DNA of 34,374 nt, from the NCBI GenBank assembly GCA_019415645.1, contig DXYV01000030.1:1-34374 (forward strand), in the 5' to 3' direction. This stretch comes from Clostridiales bacterium (lineage in GTDB: Bacteria; Bacillota; Clostridia; Oscillospirales; Oscillospiraceae). The notes under the pieces are model-generated. The model searched no databases. It saw only the letters and a list, made by a program, of their open reading frames with translations, and was not told the origin of the DNA. Each line of letters starts with the position of its first letter. Position 1 is the first letter of the stretch. Of this stretch, positions 30,711 to 34,374 are shown piece after piece. The position numbers were made by a program, and so were the translations under genes.

Positions 30711-32810
30711 ATGACCTATGAAGCATTTCAGTCTCAATTTCAAATCCATCTGGACCCCCAGCAGGAGGCGGCAGTTCAGCAGACCGAGGGCCCGGCGCTG
30801 CTGCTGGCGGTGCCGGGCAGCGGAAAGACTACCGTCCTGGTGACCCGCCTGGGCTATCTGGTGTACGGCCGGGGAATCGACCCGGCCAATATTCTCACTG
30901 TGACCTACACAGTGGCCGCGACCCGGGACATGAAGGCCCGCTTTCAGACCCTGTTCGGGCCCCAGGATGCCGACCGGCTGGCCTTTCGTACCATCAACGG
31001 AATCTGCGCCACCATCATCCGTGTCTATGCCAGAGAGAAGGGGCGCACGCCCTTTCGCCTGGTGAGCAGTGAGGGGGAGCTTTCCGCCATCCTGCGCGGG
31101 CTGCTGGCGGAAAGCGGAACGGAATATCCCAGCGACCAGCTTATCAAGGAGATCCGCACCCAGATCACCTATGTCAAAAACAGCATGCTGACCGAACAGG
31201 AGATCCAGGCCCTGGAGGTGGACGGCGTGGATTTTCCAGCCGTCTATGAGGCATACCAGCGGTATCTGCGAGAGCACCGGTGCATGGATTTTGACGACCA
31301 AATGGGAATCGCCTATCAGATCTTGCGCCGATACCCCGACCTGCTGGCCCGGTTTCAGGCGCGCTACCGGTATCTCTGCGTGGATGAGGCCCAGGACACC
31401 TCCAAAATTCAGCACACCATTCTCCGCCTGCTGGCGGCGCGGTACCGCAATCTGTTTCTGGTGGGGGACGAGGACCAGAGCATCTACGGCTTTCGGGCCG
31501 CCTGGCCCCAGGCGCTGCTGGAGTTTGAGCAGGTCTATCCCGGGGCCAGGGTGCTGCTGATGGAGACCAACTACCGCTCCGGACGCGCCATTGTGGAGCG
31601 GGCGGACGCGTTCATTCAGCGCAACCAGAACCGCCATCCCAAGCATATGCGGGCGGCCAGAAGGGAACCAGGCGAGCTGCGCGCTGTGGAGCTGGCCGAT
31701 TACAGCCGCCAGTATGACTGGCTGGCCAGAACGGCCGAGGGCTGCCGGGAGCGGACTGCTGTGCTCTATCGCAACAACGACAGCGCCCTGCCGCTGATCG
31801 ACCTGCTGGAACGGCGTGGAATTCCCTACGCCTGCCGTCAGCGGGAGAGCGCGTTTTTTACCAGCCCGGCGGTCCGGGATGTGACGGAGATTCTCGCCTT
31901 TGCCTGGGACGACTGCAATGCGGAACGGTTTTTGAATTTCTACTACAAGCTGGACCTGAAGCTGAAACGGGCGCTGGTGGCGGGGGCGCTGCGCCAAAAG
32001 CCGGCGGAGGTGCCGGTGCTGGAGGCTCTGCTCGCCAGCGGCGCCTTTGAGGGCTGGCAGATCGGAAAACTCAAGGCGCTTCAGACCCATTTTTCCAAAT
32101 TGCCCGGCCTGACCAGCTATGCCGCCCTCCAGCGAATCATCAAATACATGGGTTATGGCGCGTATGTGCAGGAGAAAAGCGGCGACACGGCCCGCCTGGG
32201 CGTGCTGTTGGCTTTGGCGGGACAGACGCAGGACCTGCTGCATTTTTTGGAGCGGCTGGAGGAGCTGCGCACACTGGTGGAGACGCGGGAGCCGGATTTG
32301 GACTGTCCCTTCCAGCTTTCCACCATTCACGCCAGCAAGGGCCTGGAATACGAACGGGTGATCCTCATGGATGTGATGGACGGGCTGTTTCCCTCCGTGG
32401 ACCTGACCGAGGGGGAGACGGGCCTGTCCGAGGAGGAACGGGACGCGCTGGAGGAGGAACGCCGGCTGTTTTACGTGGGGGTCACCCGGGCGAAACAGCG
32501 GCTGGAGATTCTCACTTACCGGCGGCGGTTTGGGGAGGAGGCCCCACGGGCCTCATTCGCGGAGGAGCTGCTGGGCCTCCCGGAGCCAATTCAGCGGCCG
32601 CCGGAACGGGCGGCCGCTGAATTGGAGAATGTTCCGGAGGCGTCGTATCCGCCCGGGACGGAGCTGATCCACCGCTTTTTCGGCCGCGGCGTTCTGCTCA
32701 GCCGCCAGAGCTCCATCGCCACGATCCGATTTCCAAGCGGTGTCAAGAAAATAGACTTAACAGCCTGTCTGCGGAAAGGATTGGTCTGTGGGCCTCATCC
32801 CGAGTATTGA
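30711..32810 (+). CDS. UvrD/PcrA-like SF1 ATP-dependent helicase
   Basis: The protein has 699 residues from ATG 30711 after AAAGGGAGAGCAGACC. All superfamily 1A helicase motifs are visible: Q motif LDPQQEAAV, Walker A AVPGSGKTT (about 33-41), FRTINGICATII (motif Ia/Ib region), Walker B YLCVDEAQDTS (about 224-234), GDEDQSIYGFRAA (motif III), TNYRS (motif IV), TIHASKGLEYERV (motif V) and YVGVTRAKQRL (motif VI). It translocates 3' to 5' on single-stranded DNA, acting in repair or in removing blocked proteins. It is of UvrD length but lacks the usual PcrA C-terminal tail; the end (FFGRGVLLSRQSSIATIRFP) resembles the small beta domain at the end of PcrA/UvrD that contacts RNA polymerase. Its stop lies 2 bases from the stop of the convergent symporter gene with no terminator between. 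Confidence 0.94.
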   Translation: MTYEAFQSQFQIHLDPQQEAAVQQTEGPALLLAVPGSGKTTVLVTRLGYLVYGRGIDPANILTVTYTVAATRDMKARFQTLFGPQDADRLAFRTINGICATIIRVYAREKGRTPFRLVSSEGELSAILRGLLAESGTEYPSDQLIKEIRTQITYVKNSMLTEQEIQALEVDGVDFPAVYEAYQRYLREHRCMDFDDQMGIAYQILRRYPDLLARFQARYRYLCVDEAQDTSKIQHTILRLLAARYRNLFLVGDEDQSIYGFRAAWPQALLEFEQVYPGARVLLMETNYRSGRAIVERADAFIQRNQNRHPKHMRAARREPGELRAVELADYSRQYDWLARTAEGCRERTAVLYRNNDSALPLIDLLERRGIPYACRQRESAFFTSPAVRDVTEILAFAWDDCNAERFLNFYYKLDLKLKRALVAGALRQKPAEVPVLEALLASGAFEGWQIGKLKALQTHFSKLPGLTSYAALQRIIKYMGYGAYVQEKSGDTARLGVLLALAGQTQDLLHFLERLEELRTLVETREPDLDCPFQLSTIHASKGLEYERVILMDVMDGLFPSVDLTEGETGLSEEERDALEEERRLFYVGVTRAKQRLEILTYRRRFGEEAPRASFAEELLGLPEPIQRPPERAAAELENVPEASYPPGTELIHRFFGRGVLLSRQSSIATIRFPSGVKKIDLTACLRKGLVCGPHPEY

Positions 32811-32812
32811 CC

Positions 32813-34321
32813 TTAAAGAGATTGGCGTTTAGGATGGAGAAATGCGCCAAGCAGCATAAGGAGCAGGCTTACCGCCATACCGGCAAACAAAGGGTCAAAG
32901 GATAGCTTGGCGAGACTGGCAAGCAATACGGCAAGCGGCCCGGAGCAGATGGAAGCCAAAGCCCAGCGGCGGTCTATGCGGCCTGGAAAGGCCAGAGCGC
33001 AGGTGAGGGGGAAGAAAACCACCGCCGCCCGCAGGCCCATGGACAGGAAACCGAAGTCGTTGATGACCGCCCCGGGCACCACTACGGCGATAAGAGCGGC
33101 TGCGATGAGCACACCCAGCAGGGTAAAACGGGTGACGTACAGGTTGATTGCAGCACTGTCCAGTTTTTTGAAGAATTTCCGGAATATGTCGTTGACGAGG
33201 ATGGTGGACACGCCCAGGGAGAGACCCGCGCCGCCCCCCACCACCGTGATGAACAGGGTGCCCAGTACGATTCCCCCCACTAGAGTGGGCAGGAAGGAGA
33301 CCACGAACATGGGGAAGGCCTGGGAGGTGGAAGAGAGAATGAGGACCCCCTCGGGCAAAGCCTGACCGGCGGCGGTCAGGGCCGCCGCCTCGGCCGCCGT
33401 GACCGACACACCCCGCATATAAAGGCCGATTAAAATACAGGCGATTCCAATAGGCGGAATTAGGAAGGCGGACAGCAGCGCGCCTTTACGGGCGGCGCGG
33501 TCGCTTTTGGCTGACCAGATGGCTTGGGCATAGGTCTGAGTGGAGAGCACGCCCAGCAGCAGAGAGATGCCGGAACCAATGTCCTTGGCGCTTCCCCGGG
33601 CCACCAGGCTGAGAAAACGACGATCAAAGCCGTCGGCGGCTAGGCCGATGGTCTCGCCCAGGGGCGTGCCTGTCAGCAGGCTCTCCAGCCAGCGCAGAAG
33701 CTCAGCCAATCCGCCGCTCATGGTGAGTACCAGCACGCAGCCGACTACGCAGGCGGCGTAGAGCAGGATGAGCTTGACCACGCCCCCCATGCCCGCGCCC
33801 CATGCCCCACCGAACACGACATACACGGCCATCACGGCGATGGAGATGACGGCGGCGGTCAGAGCGCTGATGGGGAAGATGGTGGTAAGCAGGGCGGTGG
33901 CGGAGAGCATCTGAGCGATGACGCTGATAAAGATACCCACGGAGGAGAGTACCGAACCCACATAGCCCGCTATGGGTCCATATTCCTTGGACACTACCTG
34001 AAGCAGGGTTACCGAGCCGCTGCGCCGCAGGGGAATCGCATAGCCGATGGCCAGGAGAAGGCAGCCGATACCAGCCCCCAGTGTAAACCACCAGGCGGAC
34101 AGGCCGTAGTCGTAGGCGAGCTGAGCGGTCCCAACAGTAGCTTGACCGCTGACCAGGCTGCCCATGATAGTTCCGCATACCAGCCAAGGACCGGCTTTGC
34201 CACCGCCCGTCGTGAAGTCAGAAGCATTCTGCACCCTGCGGCCGGAATAGATACCAACTCCGGTAATCAGGCCGAGAACGAGGAGAATGCCGACAATATG
34301 AAGCGGTTGGAGAAGCATCAT
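32813..34321 (-). CDS. Sodium:solute symporter (SSS family)
   Basis: The protein has about 502 residues from ATG 34321, in ATGATG overlapping the TGA of the upstream gene; a GTG at 34330 is also in frame. It has 12 to 13 membrane segments over the whole length. Family features are GVGIYSGRRVQNASDFTTGG near the start and LVCGTIMGSLVSGQATVGTA, the sodium- and substrate-site helix 1 region. Further segments include GLSAWWFTLGAGIGCLLLA and GISLLLGVLSTQTYAQAIWS. It imports a small solute with sodium across the plasma membrane; the SSS family takes sugars, proline, pantothenate or organic acids and the substrate cannot be named here. The stop-start overlap makes it translationally coupled to the truncated gene at the right edge, which may encode the enzyme for the same substrate. 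Confidence 0.92.
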   Translation of the reverse strand: MMLLQPLHIVGILLVLGLITGVGIYSGRRVQNASDFTTGGGKAGPWLVCGTIMGSLVSGQATVGTAQLAYDYGLSAWWFTLGAGIGCLLLAIGYAIPLRRSGSVTLLQVVSKEYGPIAGYVGSVLSSVGIFISVIAQMLSATALLTTIFPISALTAAVISIAVMAVYVVFGGAWGAGMGGVVKLILLYAACVVGCVLVLTMSGGLAELLRWLESLLTGTPLGETIGLAADGFDRRFLSLVARGSAKDIGSGISLLLGVLSTQTYAQAIWSAKSDRAARKGALLSAFLIPPIGIACILIGLYMRGVSVTAAEAAALTAAGQALPEGVLILSSTSQAFPMFVVSFLPTLVGGIVLGTLFITVVGGGAGLSLGVSTILVNDIFRKFFKKLDSAAINLYVTRFTLLGVLIAAALIAVVVPGAVINDFGFLSMGLRAAVVFFPLTCALAFPGRIDRRWALASICSGPLAVLLASLAKLSFDPLFAGMAVSLLLMLLGAFLHPKRQSL

Positions 34322-34374
34322 ACCATGCACCCGATTTCGTCGGGGATCATGAGGTCGGCCTCGGTCTTGGCGCG
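34318..34374 (-). CDS. C-terminal end of an unidentified protein, truncated by the window edge
   Basis: The minus-strand frame is open from the right edge and reads AKTEADLMIPDEIGCMV before TGA at 34320-34318. The stop overlaps the ATG of the symporter gene (ATGA), which is why I take it as a real gene end. Eighteen residues are too few to name the family; it is probably an enzyme working on the solute carried by the symporter. Confidence 0.6.
   Translation of the reverse strand, partial: RAKTEADLMIPDEIGCMV

Noticed and set aside
30558..32330. Long minus-strand open frame opposite the SF1 helicase
   Set aside because: The plus strand encodes all helicase motifs; the antisense frame shows none of any family.

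Overview
The window looks like chromosomal DNA of a fairly GC-rich anaerobic gut Clostridium relative, most likely Oscillospiraceae (Flavonifractor/Lawsonibacter-like). Evidence: GGAGG-type ribosome sites, TTG and GTG starts, sigma-A TTGACA/TATAAT promoters, many intrinsic terminators, a ferredoxin-tailed aldo/keto reductase, an ECF vitamin transporter component, a TudS-like desulfidase and a BspA-type leucine-rich-repeat remnant. The genus is an inference; there is no rRNA or tRNA in the window.

Layout. 1-4114: a 5'-truncated aldo/keto reductase, then a minus-strand redox block: DUF362 Fe-S protein, flavodoxin, TetR regulator, and a second, frameshifted aldo/keto reductase. The block has a consensus promoter with two identical-type palindromes suited to autorepression by the TetR protein. 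4115-4584: a non-coding stretch with an extended -10 promoter, a foldable leader with two competing structures, and a strong intrinsic terminator. 4585-16336: a tight four-gene operon that is the most unusual part: a 1029-aa protein of unknown function, a 1608-aa MrfA/DruE-type DEAH helicase with a DUF1998/MZB zinc cluster, a 465-aa protein with four internal repeats plus BRCT, and an 801-aa protein with a seven-unit RCC1-like propeller plus two BRCT domains. Convergent to it is a DUF1351-DEDDh exonuclease fusion (16418-17761). I read this as a candidate DNA-defence or DNA-processing island; the first two genes resemble a Druantia type III-like pair, while the BRCT genes have no place in any system I know.

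17762-19106: decayed DNA with a BspA-type LRR pseudogene, a 66-codon small gene and a 600-base intergenic stretch. 19107-24803: a low-molecular-weight tyrosine phosphatase with an unusual in-frame insert, overlapping or abutting a UvrA-like ABC ATPase; then a promoter, three-stem leader and terminator (possible orphan riboswitch) in front of an ECF transporter S component and a uridine-kinase-like P-loop kinase; then a convergent TudS-like gene.

24879-34374: an SCP2 / iron alcohol dehydrogenase / aldehyde dehydrogenase operon, an ECF-type sigma factor with a membrane anti-sigma-like protein, a UvrD/PcrA-like SF1 helicase, and, convergent with it, a sodium:solute symporter whose start overlaps the end of another gene running off the right edge. 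Every function is assigned by reading motifs in the translations; no database search was run.
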